Positions 8,427 to 17,411 of a stretch of DNA of 64,000 bases are shown here, in pieces (the stretch's first letter is position 1; each line of letters opens with the position of its first letter). Under the pieces are notes generated by a model, which saw only the letters and a list, made by a program, of their open reading frames with translations, was not told the DNA's origin and did no database searches. Source of the stretch: an uncultured Prevotellaceae bacterium (GTDB taxonomy: Bacteria; Bacteroidota; Bacteroidia; Bacteroidales; Muribaculaceae). Where the stretch lies: assembly GCA_947167995.1 (NCBI GenBank), contig CAMVKS010000001.1, forward strand, positions 1 through 64,000. The letters are read 5' to 3'. Position numbers and translations under genes: made by a program.

Positions 8427-9311
8427 ATGCAAACACCTAATTTTGACCAATTGCTCGACGCTACTTGTCACTTTGGTCACCTCAAACGTAAATGGAATCC
8501 TGCTATGGCTCCTTATATCTTCATGGAGCGTAATGGCATTCACATCATTGACCTTTACAAAACTCAGGCTAAGCTTGAAGAAGCTGCCGTTGCTCTCAAA
8601 AACATTGCTAAGGAAGGCAAGAAGGTTCTCTTCGTTGCTACCAAGAAGCAAGCAAAACAAGTGGTATGTGACCGCGCTACTTCGGTTGGTATGCCCTACG
8701 TTATTGAGCGCTGGCCAGGCGGTATGCTCACCAACTTCCCAACAATTCGCAAGGCTGTGAAGAAGATGGCTGCTATCGACAAGATGGCAACCGACGGCAC
8801 TTTCGACAACATGTCGAAACGCGAGAAACTTCAAATCACTCGCCAGCGTGCCAAGCTTGAGAAGAACCTTGGCTCTATCGCCGACTTGAACCGTCTTCCT
8901 TCGGCTCTGTTCGTTGTTGACGTGCTCAAAGAGCACATCGCCGTTGCCGAGGCTAATCGTCTGGGTATCCCAGTGTTTGGTATCGTTGATACCAACAGCA
9001 ATCCCGACAATGTGGACTTCGTGATTCCTGCCAATGATGATGCTTCCAAGTCGATTGACATTATCTTGAACACCGTTTGTGAGGCTATCAAAGAAGGTCT
9101 CGAGGAGCGCAAGATTGAGAAGATTGACAATAAGGATGAGGCTCCCGAGGGTGAGGCCGAGGCTAAGCCACGTCGTGCTCGCGTGCGTCGCAGCCGCGTA
9201 GCCGAGGAGAGCAAGGAAGAAGCTGCTCCCGCCGAGGAGAAAGCCGAGGAGCCCAAAGCCGAGGAGCCCAAAGCCGAGGAGCCCAAAGCTGAGGAGCCCA
9301 AGGCTGAGTAA
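8427..9311 (+). CDS. rpsB: 30S ribosomal protein uS2 with acidic/basic repeat tail
   Basis: S2 of 294 residues. The conserved core (CHFGHLKRKWNPAM, FVATKKQAK, RWPGGMLTNF, PVFGIVDTNSNPD) covers roughly residues 1-230. The ORF track begins at an upstream TTG, but the family N-terminus (about ten residues before CHFGH) fits the ATG at 8427. The last 60 or so residues are an extension: a basic patch (KPRRARVRRSR) followed by a repeated AEEPK unit (four near-identical copies, also repeated at DNA level). Such low-complexity tails occur in Bacteroidetes S2; the function is unknown. It is followed 57 nt later by tsf, the universal S2-EF-Ts pair. Confidence 0.97.
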   Translation: MQTPNFDQLLDATCHFGHLKRKWNPAMAPYIFMERNGIHIIDLYKTQAKLEEAAVALKNIAKEGKKVLFVATKKQAKQVVCDRATSVGMPYVIERWPGGMLTNFPTIRKAVKKMAAIDKMATDGTFDNMSKREKLQITRQRAKLEKNLGSIADLNRLPSALFVVDVLKEHIAVAEANRLGIPVFGIVDTNSNPDNVDFVIPANDDASKSIDIILNTVCEAIKEGLEERKIEKIDNKDEAPEGEAEAKPRRARVRRSRVAEESKEEAAPAEEKAEEPKAEEPKAEEPKAEEPKAE

Positions 9312-9368
9312 TAGCTAAGAGAGTAAAGAAATATATCAATAATTTAAAATCACTTATAGAAATCTATT

Positions 9369-10364
9369 ATGGCTGTTTCTATTAATGACATAAAGAAATT
9401 GCGCGAGATCACCAACGCTGGTATGGTTGATTGCAAGAAGGCTCTCATCGAGGCCGAGAATGATATGGACAAGGCTGTGGAAATCATCCGCAAGCGTGGT
9501 CAGGCTATCGCTGCAAAGCGTGGTGACCGCACTGCTGCCGAGGGTATTGCCAAGTGCAAGGTTGAGGGTAACTTTGGTGCTATCGTAGCACTCAAGTGCG
9601 AGACCGAGCCTGTTGCTGGTACCGAGAAGTTTGTAACTCTCGCCAATCGCATTCTCGACGAGGCTGTTGCAGCTAAGGTTCAAAACATTGACGAACTCAA
9701 AAACTACACCTTCGATGGTGCTACTGTTGCTGAGCACATCACTGCTCTGAGCGGTATCACCGGTGAGAAGATGGAGCTTGGCGCTTATGAGTGCCTTGAG
9801 GCTGCAGGCATCGCTGGTTACAACCACTTCAACAAGAAGCTCTCTACTCTCGTGGCTTTCAATGAGCCTGTCAGCGAGGAGATTGGTAAGGCTGTTGCTA
9901 TGCAGGTTGCTGCTATGCGTCCAGCTGCCGCCAACCGCAATCAGATTCCTCAGAGCGTGATCGACGAGGAAACAAGCATCGCTATCGAGAAGACTAAGAG
10001 CGAGCAAGTGCAGAAGGCTGTTGAGAACGCCTTGAAGAAGGCTGGTTTCAACCCCTACTATTGCGCTACCGAGGAGCACCAGGACGAAGCCGTCCGCAAG
10101 GGTTACATGACTACCGAGCAGGTGGAGCAGGCTAAGAAGCTCATGGCCGACACTGCCGACGCCAAGCTCAAGAGCATGCCTGAGCAGATGATTCAGAACA
10201 TCGTTAAGGGCCGCATGGAGAAGTTCTACAAAGAGAACATCCTCATGGAGCAGGAGTACGAGGCAAGCGAGGAGAAGGGCATGACTATCGCCATGTACCT
10301 TGAAAAAGCTCAGAAGGGTCTCGTTGCTACCGATCTCAAGCGTGTGAATCTCAATGCCGATTAA
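9369..10364 (+). CDS. tsf: Elongation factor Ts
   Basis: Guanine nucleotide exchange factor for EF-Tu, 331 residues, the usual Bacteroidales length. The N-terminal UBA-like domain reads LREITNAGMVDCKKAL, the EF-Tu-binding signature. The core contains the family segment VALKCETEPVAGTEKF and two exchange-domain repeats. It follows rpsB and ends in a strong terminator, so it closes the ribosomal block. Confidence 0.97.
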   Translation: MAVSINDIKKLREITNAGMVDCKKALIEAENDMDKAVEIIRKRGQAIAAKRGDRTAAEGIAKCKVEGNFGAIVALKCETEPVAGTEKFVTLANRILDEAVAAKVQNIDELKNYTFDGATVAEHITALSGITGEKMELGAYECLEAAGIAGYNHFNKKLSTLVAFNEPVSEEIGKAVAMQVAAMRPAAANRNQIPQSVIDEETSIAIEKTKSEQVQKAVENALKKAGFNPYYCATEEHQDEAVRKGYMTTEQVEQAKKLMADTADAKLKSMPEQMIQNIVKGRMEKFYKENILMEQEYEASEEKGMTIAMYLEKAQKGLVATDLKRVNLNAD

Positions 10365-10389
10365 AATAAGGTTAGTAGATATATTTTTT

Positions 10390-10430
10390 GAGAAGTCTCA
10401 TCATTTCAAGATGAGGCTTCTCTTTTTTTT
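10390..10430 (+). terminator. Rho-independent terminator of tsf
   Basis: GAGAAGTCTCATC pairs with GATGAGGCTTCTC and is followed by eight T residues. The single non-Watson-Crick position is a G-U pair only in plus-strand RNA, which supports plus-strand use. Confidence 0.92.
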
Positions 10431-10476
10431 GCTCTAAATACACAAAGCTGCCTGTGAAAGGAGGATTTGTTGCCTG

Positions 10477-11064
10477 TTAGAGGAATTTGGAAATAGCCTC
10501 AACAACCTGTGGCAGTAGGGGAGTGGTATTGTCATTTACAATGGAGACAACTCTTTTCCCGTTGCAATCACCCAACTCTTGCTGATTGTTTATGCGTTCT
10601 ATTACTTTGTCACGGGAAATATTGTTTCGCTTGATGACCCGCTCAATGCGAGTTTCGATAGGTGCTGTTACATTCCACACCTCGTGGACCATTGTGTCGA
10701 GTCCTCCCTCTTTGAGAATTGCTGTCTCAATGAATGCAGGCACAATGGATTGTTGCGACGCCCATTTCATGATGTCGTCGCGCACCACAGGATGAACGAT
10801 GCTGTTGACCAAATGGAGCGATTCTTTATCGTTGAAGATGATATCGCTCAACATCGGTCGGTTAAGAGTGCCATTGCGGTAAATCTCACTTGAAAAAGAA
10901 CCGGTTAGTGCCTCCTTGATATGATGGTCGCTGTTCATGAGCATTTTAGCCCTCTGGTCGCAGTCATAGACGCCATAGCCAGCAACCTTGAGTATTGTGG
11001 AAACAACGCTTTTTCCTGAGCCTATGCCTCCAGTGATGGCTATGAGAACGGGATGGTGCATCAT
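10477..11064 (-). CDS. coaE: Dephospho-CoA kinase
   Basis: Last enzyme of CoA synthesis: phosphorylates the 3'-hydroxyl of dephospho-CoA. The P-loop ITGGIGSGKS is at the N-terminus, followed by the DCDQRAK segment of the substrate pocket and a LID region with RIERVIKRN. I chose the ATG at 11064 because the P-loop then begins about eight residues in, as in the family, and the gene starts 4 nt after the upstream ybbR-like stop. The ORF track start at 11097 would overlap it by 29 nt. Last gene of the nusB-yajC-ybbR-coaE cluster. Confidence 0.93.
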   Translation of the reverse strand: MMHHPVLIAITGGIGSGKSVVSTILKVAGYGVYDCDQRAKMLMNSDHHIKEALTGSFSSEIYRNGTLNRPMLSDIIFNDKESLHLVNSIVHPVVRDDIMKWASQQSIVPAFIETAILKEGGLDTMVHEVWNVTAPIETRIERVIKRNNISRDKVIERINNQQELGDCNGKRVVSIVNDNTTPLLPQVVEAISKFL

Positions 11065-11068
11065 GATG

Positions 11069-12052
11069 TTAGTATCGCTCGATGACATAATTAACACTGT
11101 CGACGCTCAAAACAACATCGGAATAAGCTCCTGAGACCTCTCCAACCTTGATGTTGACTTTGTTGGTCGAAGGGTCGATGTCGTCATAGTCCACAACAAC
11201 TGTGAGGTTGATGGGTTCTTTATATTTGCTCTGTGGAAGCAGATACGATACGTGTACCGATGGTGGGAAAGTGAGTATGTTCACTCCTGATGGTTGATTG
11301 CGAACCGAGATAGGTACATCCTGCTCTTTCCTGATGAGAGGCTCGACGGGTACTGTGAGAGTGATGTGGTCGGGAATGATGCGTACGTCCTTGATGGGTT
11401 TCAGCTTTATGGTTCTTGTATAGGTCTTGGTGAGGTTGTCGACTTCTACAGTGATGATGTCGACCTCGTTGATGTCGTGTAGAGTGCTGCGGTCCATAGC
11501 ATATACCATTACCGAGTCGGGGCTGGTTGTCACCATGTCGGGATTGACAACAAATTGCTTGTCGGGGACAAAATTGGTTATGTTGTCTTCCCAGTTGATA
11601 GGTACTTTCTTTCCTGGAATTGTGGTGTATTGTACTTTGATGGTCTCAGGGTGGATTTTTATGATACTTGTTTCGCGGCTAATCGCCTTTCTCACCTCAC
11701 TCATCAGTTGTGAAGAAGATACCTCAAGCGTGTTGTTCTTCTCGTCGGAGTATCTCTCGAAGTTTATCTCTATAGAAGGGGTGGACCTAAAAAATGATTT
11801 CAGGAAGAAAAGACCTCGGTCTTTTATTGTTACGGTAATAGTTGCGGGTGGTTCTTGTATAAATGTTACATTTGTGGGCTTTTGTGTCTTCACATTTACG
11901 ATAATATCGTGAGTCATGTTGTTGTTGAATGCCAACAACAACCAGAACCCAGAGGCCATGCACACAAAGAAGAGGAACAAGGCTGTTTCCTTGCTCGAAA
12001 GCTTTCTTATCATGCGCAAAGCTTTCATGCCTGTGTCCTTGAACCATCCCAT
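11069..12052 (-). CDS. YbbR-like domain protein (CdaR-type)
   Basis: Membrane-anchored protein with a short cytoplasmic N-terminus, one transmembrane helix (ALFLFFVCMASGFWLLLAF) and an extracytoplasmic part made of repeated YbbR-like beta domains (for example around IIVNVKTQKPTNV and the VPISVRNQPSGV segment). In Firmicutes such proteins bind the diadenylate cyclase CdaA; in Bacteroidales the family lies in this same nusB-yajC-coaE cluster and its partner is not established. The start at 12052 (MGWFKD) is preferred over the upstream one at 12100 because it gives a normal short N-terminus; this is not certain. Confidence 0.85.
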   Translation of the reverse strand: MGWFKDTGMKALRMIRKLSSKETALFLFFVCMASGFWLLLAFNNNMTHDIIVNVKTQKPTNVTFIQEPPATITVTIKDRGLFFLKSFFRSTPSIEINFERYSDEKNNTLEVSSSQLMSEVRKAISRETSIIKIHPETIKVQYTTIPGKKVPINWEDNITNFVPDKQFVVNPDMVTTSPDSVMVYAMDRSTLHDINEVDIITVEVDNLTKTYTRTIKLKPIKDVRIIPDHITLTVPVEPLIRKEQDVPISVRNQPSGVNILTFPPSVHVSYLLPQSKYKEPINLTVVVDYDDIDPSTNKVNIKVGEVSGAYSDVVLSVDSVNYVIERY

Positions 12053-12142
12053 TGATACTCGTTTTTTAAAAGAAAAAAGAGTGGAGCAGAAGATTCTCAC
12101 AAGGTGCTATCAACTGCTCTCACATAGATCGTTTTTGAATTA

Positions 12143-12490
12143 TCAGTTTGGGTTGTTCTTGATGTCGGCGCCAGTTTGCAAAGCATCGCCTGCCGAGGGG
12201 TAGACCATTGCCTTGTCGACAGTGATTTTCACATTGTCGTCGATTTGGAGCACGATAACATCATCTTTGATTTCTTTAATCTTCCCGTGGATGCCACCGG
12301 CTGTTGTAACCTTGTCGCCTTTCTGCATAGCTTCGCGGAATTTCTTAATCTCTTTTTGTTTCTTGCTTTGCGGACGAATCATGAAGAAATAGAAAATAGC
12401 AATCAGGGCCACAATCATCAGTATTGACATCATGCCGCCGCCCTGGTCGGCAGCACCGCCAGCTGCTTGTAATAAAATTGAGTTTAACAT
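12143..12490 (-). CDS. yajC: Preprotein translocase accessory subunit YajC
   Basis: Single-pass inner membrane protein of 115 residues that associates with SecDF and the Sec translocon. It has one N-terminal helix (MMSILMIVALIAIFYFFMI) followed directly by the family motif RPQSKKQKE and the GDKVTTAGGIHGKI segment. The C-terminus is a short polar tail. It lies 24 nt downstream of nusB. Confidence 0.96.
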   Translation of the reverse strand: MLNSILLQAAGGAADQGGGMMSILMIVALIAIFYFFMIRPQSKKQKEIKKFREAMQKGDKVTTAGGIHGKIKEIKDDVIVLQIDDNVKITVDKAMVYPSAGDALQTGADIKNNPN

Positions 12491-12514
12491 AGTTTTGTGT
12501 GTATTATTAAAAGA

Positions 12515-13447
12515 TTATTGTTTTGTGATTATCCCGTTGTTGCGCATGCTCATTATTGCTGAATGCAACACTCCATTAACAAAGGCTGCGCTATTGGGAG
12601 AGCTGAACGACTTGGCAATCTCAATATATTCGTTCAGGGTCACCGTTGTGGGTATGTTTTCAAAATTGCGAACCTCGGCAAGAGCCACAAGAAGTATTGC
12701 CCTGTCGATGAGGGCGATTCGGTCGCTGTCCCAATGCCTTGAGTCGATAAACTTGTCGATGGTTGACATGTTGAGTTCTTCTTGTTTTGCCGAAGCGGTA
12801 AACAACAAGTCTCCGAACTCACTGTCTTCTTGGTCCTTGAACTGGGGCATGATGGGATTTTCATCGCCGTCGGCAACTCGCTTGATTGTCTTGATGACAA
12901 ATTGTCCCATGAATTCCAAGTCTTCGCAAGACCAATAGATCGACTGGTTCTCAAGCTCCTCGAGCATGTCTTCATCATCGATGATGATTCGGCGCATGAT
13001 CTGACGCCACACATTGCAATCGCTCTCGAGATTGCTTATGCCACTTTCCATGTATTCATGATAGAAGTCGCTATTTTGTATCTTGTTGAGCAAGAGCTTG
13101 AGAAATATCTCATTGTCGCGCCACGTGAGCTTGTGGCTATCGATGTATTCAGCAAGCTGAACGTTGTTGCGCAGTATTTCAACCAGTTCATTGTCAATAA
13201 ACTTGGGGTTAGGGTTCAAGTCCTCATGAGATGGCATGAACTTGTGTTTGGCATCATCGATGTATCGCTCTTGCAGGTCAGTCAGGTCAATGATCAGCTT
13301 GAGCAGGTAGTTGTAAAGTTCATAGGACTTGTCGAAGCTCTGTTCCAATTCTTTGCGTGCATTTTCTATTGATTTGATGCCCTGCGTGAGCATGTAGTTA
13401 TAGAACATCTGCACAACCTTTATTCTTATTAAAACGCGATTTATCAT
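12515..13447 (-). CDS. nusB: Transcription antitermination protein NusB
   Basis: RNA-binding antitermination factor that acts with NusE/S10 on rRNA operon transcripts. At 310 residues it is about twice the E. coli length. The N-terminal half is the Bacteroidetes-type extension with RVLIRIKVVQMFYNY, and the recognisable NusB helical domain occupies roughly residues 170-305 (DRAILLVALAEVRNFENIPTTVTLNEYIEIAKSF, then the NGVL end motif). First gene of a four-gene minus-strand cluster with yajC, ybbR-like and coaE. Confidence 0.93.
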   Translation of the reverse strand: MINRVLIRIKVVQMFYNYMLTQGIKSIENARKELEQSFDKSYELYNYLLKLIIDLTDLQERYIDDAKHKFMPSHEDLNPNPKFIDNELVEILRNNVQLAEYIDSHKLTWRDNEIFLKLLLNKIQNSDFYHEYMESGISNLESDCNVWRQIMRRIIIDDEDMLEELENQSIYWSCEDLEFMGQFVIKTIKRVADGDENPIMPQFKDQEDSEFGDLLFTASAKQEELNMSTIDKFIDSRHWDSDRIALIDRAILLVALAEVRNFENIPTTVTLNEYIEIAKSFSSPNSAAFVNGVLHSAIMSMRNNGIITKQ

Positions 13448-13603
13448 TGTCTTTTAGCTTTTTATTGGTCATCTCACTGAACAAAGAACAAAAATGACCT
13501 TTGAATACAACTACAAAATTACACAGAATTTTTCAATTTAGATGAATTGTGGCTATAAAAATCAACACAACCACATTTATTTTATGAAAAATATGGTCAA
13601 AAG

Positions 13604-13645
13604 CTCTTCAATTCACTGCTGACCAGTGAATGAAGAGTTGTCTTT
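13604..13645 (-). terminator. Terminator after the CotH gene
   Basis: On the minus strand CTCTTCATTCACTG pairs with CAGTGAATTGAAGAG (one bulge) and is followed by CTTTTG. It lies between the stop of the CotH lipoprotein gene and the nusB start region, so it separates the two transcription units. Confidence 0.7.
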
Positions 13646-13677
13646 TGGGGGGCACTTGTTTGTGTTGAGGATTTCAG

Positions 13678-16137
13678 TTAAAAGCCTAAGTCGGCAAAGT
13701 ATTTTGCATTCTCCTCATCGGTGATTTTCAGCACCTCGCGCAGGTCGTTGAGCATGTCTTTATCTCTATCTTGGAATTTCTCTCTGAATTCCTCCACATT
13801 GGATTCCCACTTGGAATATGACATCAAGTTGGACCAGCGCTCACAGTTCCTGACCATTTCGGGCTTGATGGTGTTGATAAGGTTGTCAAACACAGTTGTG
13901 GCGTTTTTTGCCGAGAATGTCTTGTGCATGTGCAACGATAACCTTTCCAAGAATAATGCCCTGAACTCGTTGTTCTTTAGTAGCTTGGAAATCAATAAAT
14001 TGACCGCACGTTCAACGCTGGTGCCTCCAGGAAGGAGATGATAGGCAGCCGATTTGTTCACTACCCAGGTGGCATCAAGGTCATAGAACACAACATACCA
14101 TTTCTTGTCACTGTTCTTGTCAAGAGATTGCAGGTATCTAACGTTACCAACATCGGTATTGCCTGAATAGATTTCTCCAAGTTTGTAGTCGATAAGCGAC
14201 GTTAGGTCGAAATGTTCTTTCACATAGTTGTAATGCTCAGCATCTTCAAGGTCGTGGCTCTTGACATAGGATATGAATTCCTTATAGGATTTCAGGTTTC
14301 CTTCCTCACAATATAGAGCCGACATCATGATGTTGATAGAGTCGTTGGATGTGTTCAGGCGCTGGGCTGCGAAGTTCTTGTCAATCTTTTCGCGAATGTA
14401 ATACAGCCCGAAATATTCTCCATTGATGTAAAGAGCGACAGGGCGGTAATTCTGTATTATCAAAGTTGGGCTCTGAGGCTTCATCAAGCTTGTGAAGAAT
14501 TCGTCACGAACCATCACTCCGGTGATGTCTTGGGAACCCGAACGCAGTACAAAGTTTTTGTATTCCTGAGGCTTGCCGGTGTTGAACAGGTCGTAGGTGA
14601 TGTGCGACGGACCGTCGGTGTTTTTGAATCTTATCTTGAAAGATTTCTTGGCTAAGGCTCTTGAGAATCCACCAAATATCGCCAACTCGCAGTCCTGGGA
14701 GAAGCCTTTTTCTTTATCAAAGAACTCGATGTGGGCTTTCTTCCACCAGTGCTTCCAGTAGTTGGCACCCTTGTGTGGAAATTCTCCTCCGCCGCCAGGG
14801 CCATCGGCATAGATTCCTGACCTGTGGTCATAGAGGTCGGCTTTGTCAACTGTGATGTTGAAGACGGGAATTGTGTGCTGCTCGGCATAGATGAACGATC
14901 CTGTGCTGGTTTTGCTTCGCATTGTTATGGAATCTCCCTCGCAATAAGCACGTATTATTGCAGTAGTGTCAACAACGATGGAGTCTTCATATACAGGTGA
15001 CTCAGATGTTGGCAATGAGCCGTCGGTAGTGTAGTGGGTTGTCAAGCCATGGGTGTCGAGCTTGACAAGCATCTTTTTCTTGTCGGAGTACACTCCTGGC
15101 TTGGATATGAATGTTGGCGGGGGCGCCATGAAGCGGTAGTGTTCGGTCGCGTTCTCGGCATCTTTTGTTGGGGTGGGGAAGTAGAAGAATCCGTCTTTCC
15201 CTTCAGCACGACCAACGGTCACACCATAAGGAGCATCGTTGGCGTTGATGCCGTCGACAAATTTCCCATCTTTGGTGAGCATTACCGACTTTGTCGGGCT
15301 TATTTTAAATTCATCTCTCTTGATTTTGAGAACCATCACAGTGCCTGGCTTTAACTGTTTCTCAGGCAATTGCCATTCACTCATGTTTTTCTTGTGGGTC
15401 GACAGGTAATAATCGTGCAAGTTGATGGCCGAGTCCGACACATTTTTAACCTCTATCCAAGCTGCTCCGTCTTTTTGACCTTTGGAGTGCATTTCCCACA
15501 ATTTGAGAGGGCTTGGACGTTGCTTTTCTATCAAGGTGTTGTATTGCTCAAAGCCCTCTGGAGTGTTGTCAAATCCAGGTGTCGCTTGATAGCTCACTTC
15601 ATAGGTGGTGTCGCTCATGAGGCGGCAGCACTGGTCATTCTCAAGTTGACCGTATGTCATCTGTGAAACAACATCTTCGCCTTTCATTAGCTTGATGGTT
15701 CCACCCAAATCCGACAGCTTGAAGTTGGCATGGAGTTCGCCGTTATCAACTTCGCTGGTGTCTTTTTTTGATGCGAAAATTATAATACACTCGCCAGGCT
15801 TGACTTGCCTGTCGGGCAACTCCCACGATTTTTTCTTTACTTTTTTGCCTTTTTCTTTTTTCTTCTGGGCATCATCTTCAACAACTAATGTGTATCCTGC
15901 CAGTGATACTGGGTCGTTAGAAGTATTCTTGATTTCAAGCCAGTCATAAAGAGTGCTGTCGCTTGCCATGAGGCCGCAGTGATTAGACGCCATGACCTCG
16001 TTGATGACTAATTGTGGCTCTTTTTCTTTATTCTCGCATGAATTTATCAATGACACAGATAATGCGGCAAGAATACAGCATCCAACGACATTGCAAAGTT
16101 GAAGCTTACTAATACGCCTGAAGTAATATTTGCCCAT
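13678..16137 (-). CDS. Lipoprotein with two lamin-tail domains, chitobiase-like domain and CotH kinase domain
   Basis: Exported lipoprotein of 819 residues. After the signal segment the lipobox SLINSC places the acylated Cys near residue 34. Order of domains: lamin-tail domain 1 (INEVMASNHCG, YDWLEIKNTS), lamin-tail domain 2 (about residues 210-320), a chitobiase/Fn3-like strand repeat (HYTTDGSLPTSESPVY), and a CotH domain (about 400-780) with GGFSRALAKKSFKIRFK and YLQSLDKNSDKKWYVVFYDLD. CotH proteins are atypical protein kinases in Bacillus spores; whether this one is active is not shown. Lamin-tail domains in bacteria are often linked to surface or nuclease proteins. A -7-like element, TAATTTTG on the minus strand, lies just upstream of its start. 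Substrate unknown. Confidence 0.85.
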   Translation of the reverse strand: MGKYYFRRISKLQLCNVVGCCILAALSVSLINSCENKEKEPQLVINEVMASNHCGLMASDSTLYDWLEIKNTSNDPVSLAGYTLVVEDDAQKKKEKGKKVKKKSWELPDRQVKPGECIIIFASKKDTSEVDNGELHANFKLSDLGGTIKLMKGEDVVSQMTYGQLENDQCCRLMSDTTYEVSYQATPGFDNTPEGFEQYNTLIEKQRPSPLKLWEMHSKGQKDGAAWIEVKNVSDSAINLHDYYLSTHKKNMSEWQLPEKQLKPGTVMVLKIKRDEFKISPTKSVMLTKDGKFVDGINANDAPYGVTVGRAEGKDGFFYFPTPTKDAENATEHYRFMAPPPTFISKPGVYSDKKKMLVKLDTHGLTTHYTTDGSLPTSESPVYEDSIVVDTTAIIRAYCEGDSITMRSKTSTGSFIYAEQHTIPVFNITVDKADLYDHRSGIYADGPGGGGEFPHKGANYWKHWWKKAHIEFFDKEKGFSQDCELAIFGGFSRALAKKSFKIRFKNTDGPSHITYDLFNTGKPQEYKNFVLRSGSQDITGVMVRDEFFTSLMKPQSPTLIIQNYRPVALYINGEYFGLYYIREKIDKNFAAQRLNTSNDSINIMMSALYCEEGNLKSYKEFISYVKSHDLEDAEHYNYVKEHFDLTSLIDYKLGEIYSGNTDVGNVRYLQSLDKNSDKKWYVVFYDLDATWVVNKSAAYHLLPGGTSVERAVNLLISKLLKNNEFRALFLERLSLHMHKTFSAKNATTVFDNLINTIKPEMVRNCERWSNLMSYSKWESNVEEFREKFQDRDKDMLNDLREVLKITDEENAKYFADLGF

Positions 16138-16220
16138 AGTATATGTTTAAAAGACATTAAAAGCGTGCAAAATTAAACATATTTTTTTAATCGGGGCTAT
16201 TAGAATGACGAAAAAGTAGA

Positions 16221-17324
16221 CTATTGGGGCAAAGAAGCTGCCGAACGAATACATTTAGTGGTGTTTTCGGCGCCTCGGGTGGGTTCGGTAAAATAGAATA
16301 TACCGTCTTTGCCGTCTACTCTGCCTGCCGAGATTCCGAGTGGGGCAGCAGCGGCACACATGCCATCCATGAATTTCTCATCTTTGGTGATGGTTACCGA
16401 CTTCTTGCCGCCAACTTTGAATCCAACCTCCAGGCAGTCCACTACATAAAACTCACCAGGTTTAAGTTCTACTTGGGGGAAACGCCACTGGCTCAGCTCT
16501 TTCTTGCTGTTGGTGAGGCAATAGTCTTGAAGGTTGATGCTTTCTTGTGAAACATTTTTCACTTCAATCCAGGCCTTACCCTCATTATACCCCTTGGTGT
16601 GTAATTCCCACAGTCTCAGTGGGCTTTTGCGTTGTTTCTCAAGAAGTGTGCAATAGCTCTCGAAGCCTTCAGCATTGTTGTCAAAGCCAGGTGTTGCTTC
16701 ATAGCTTACTTCATATTTCTTGTCACCAAGTCGACGATAGCATTGGTCGTCTTTGAGCTCGCCATATTTTATCTCAGAAATCACCTTGTCACCATGCATC
16801 AGCTTGAGTGTTCCCCCCAAGTCCGACAGCTTGAAACTTGCGTGCAATTTTCCCTTAGGGTCGTCCTTGTCTTTTTTCGACGCAAAGATAACAAGGCATT
16901 CACCTGGCTTCAATGTTACGTCGGGGATGTCCCATGATTTCATCTTGGGGGCTTTGTCATTGTCAACATCATTGCTCGGGGCATTGTCATTATTGTTATC
17001 TTCCTCGTTGTTCAAACTGTCTTTCTTCTCTTTTTTCTTTTGAACAGCCTCTTGATCTTTCTCAAATGTCAAGGTATAACCACTCAAATTGGCGGTCTCG
17101 CTATCCGAGAGATTTTTTATCTCAATCCAGTCGTAGAGTTCTCCATCATCGTCAAGGAGCCCAGTGTGGTTGGAGGCCATTATCTCATTAATTGCCAACT
17201 GTGAATCCTGCTTGTCGTTTTGACAGGAGGTCATTGATAGCAAAAGAAGAGCAGATACAAAACACACACCATAGAACAACTTGTGGCTATGGTTTAAATC
17301 GTTAAAAAAAAATTTTTTACACAT
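16221..17324 (-). CDS. Lipoprotein with two lamin-tail domains, half-length paralogue of the CotH protein
   Basis: Exported protein of 367 residues with a lipobox-like LLSMTSC and the same opening as its downstream neighbour (LAINEIMASNHTGL versus LVINEVMASNHCGL). It contains both lamin-tail domains, separated from a Lys/Asn/Asp-rich insertion (around residues 95-130) that is longer than in the neighbour. It stops shortly after the point where the neighbour continues into its chitobiase-like and CotH domains (FTEPTRGAENTT versus FPTPTKDAENAT). It therefore looks like a tandem duplicate that lost the enzymatic half. No CotH remnant is seen in the 83-nt gap. Function unknown. Confidence 0.8.
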   Translation of the reverse strand: MCKKFFFNDLNHSHKLFYGVCFVSALLLLSMTSCQNDKQDSQLAINEIMASNHTGLLDDDGELYDWIEIKNLSDSETANLSGYTLTFEKDQEAVQKKKEKKDSLNNEEDNNNDNAPSNDVDNDKAPKMKSWDIPDVTLKPGECLVIFASKKDKDDPKGKLHASFKLSDLGGTLKLMHGDKVISEIKYGELKDDQCYRRLGDKKYEVSYEATPGFDNNAEGFESYCTLLEKQRKSPLRLWELHTKGYNEGKAWIEVKNVSQESINLQDYCLTNSKKELSQWRFPQVELKPGEFYVVDCLEVGFKVGGKKSVTITKDEKFMDGMCAAAAPLGISAGRVDGKDGIFYFTEPTRGAENTTKCIRSAASLPQ

Positions 17325-17411
17325 TCAATAAAAGTCAAAAAAGTAACACTTAATATTTTTTAATAAAATCACTTCAAATATTGACAACAACGATTGCCAT
17401 TGTCGTTGTCA

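Noticed and set aside
9238-9310. AEEPK-encoding repeat as a mobile or CRISPR-like repeat
   Set aside because: It is in frame within the S2 C-terminal tail and has no spacers; simple internal gene repeat.
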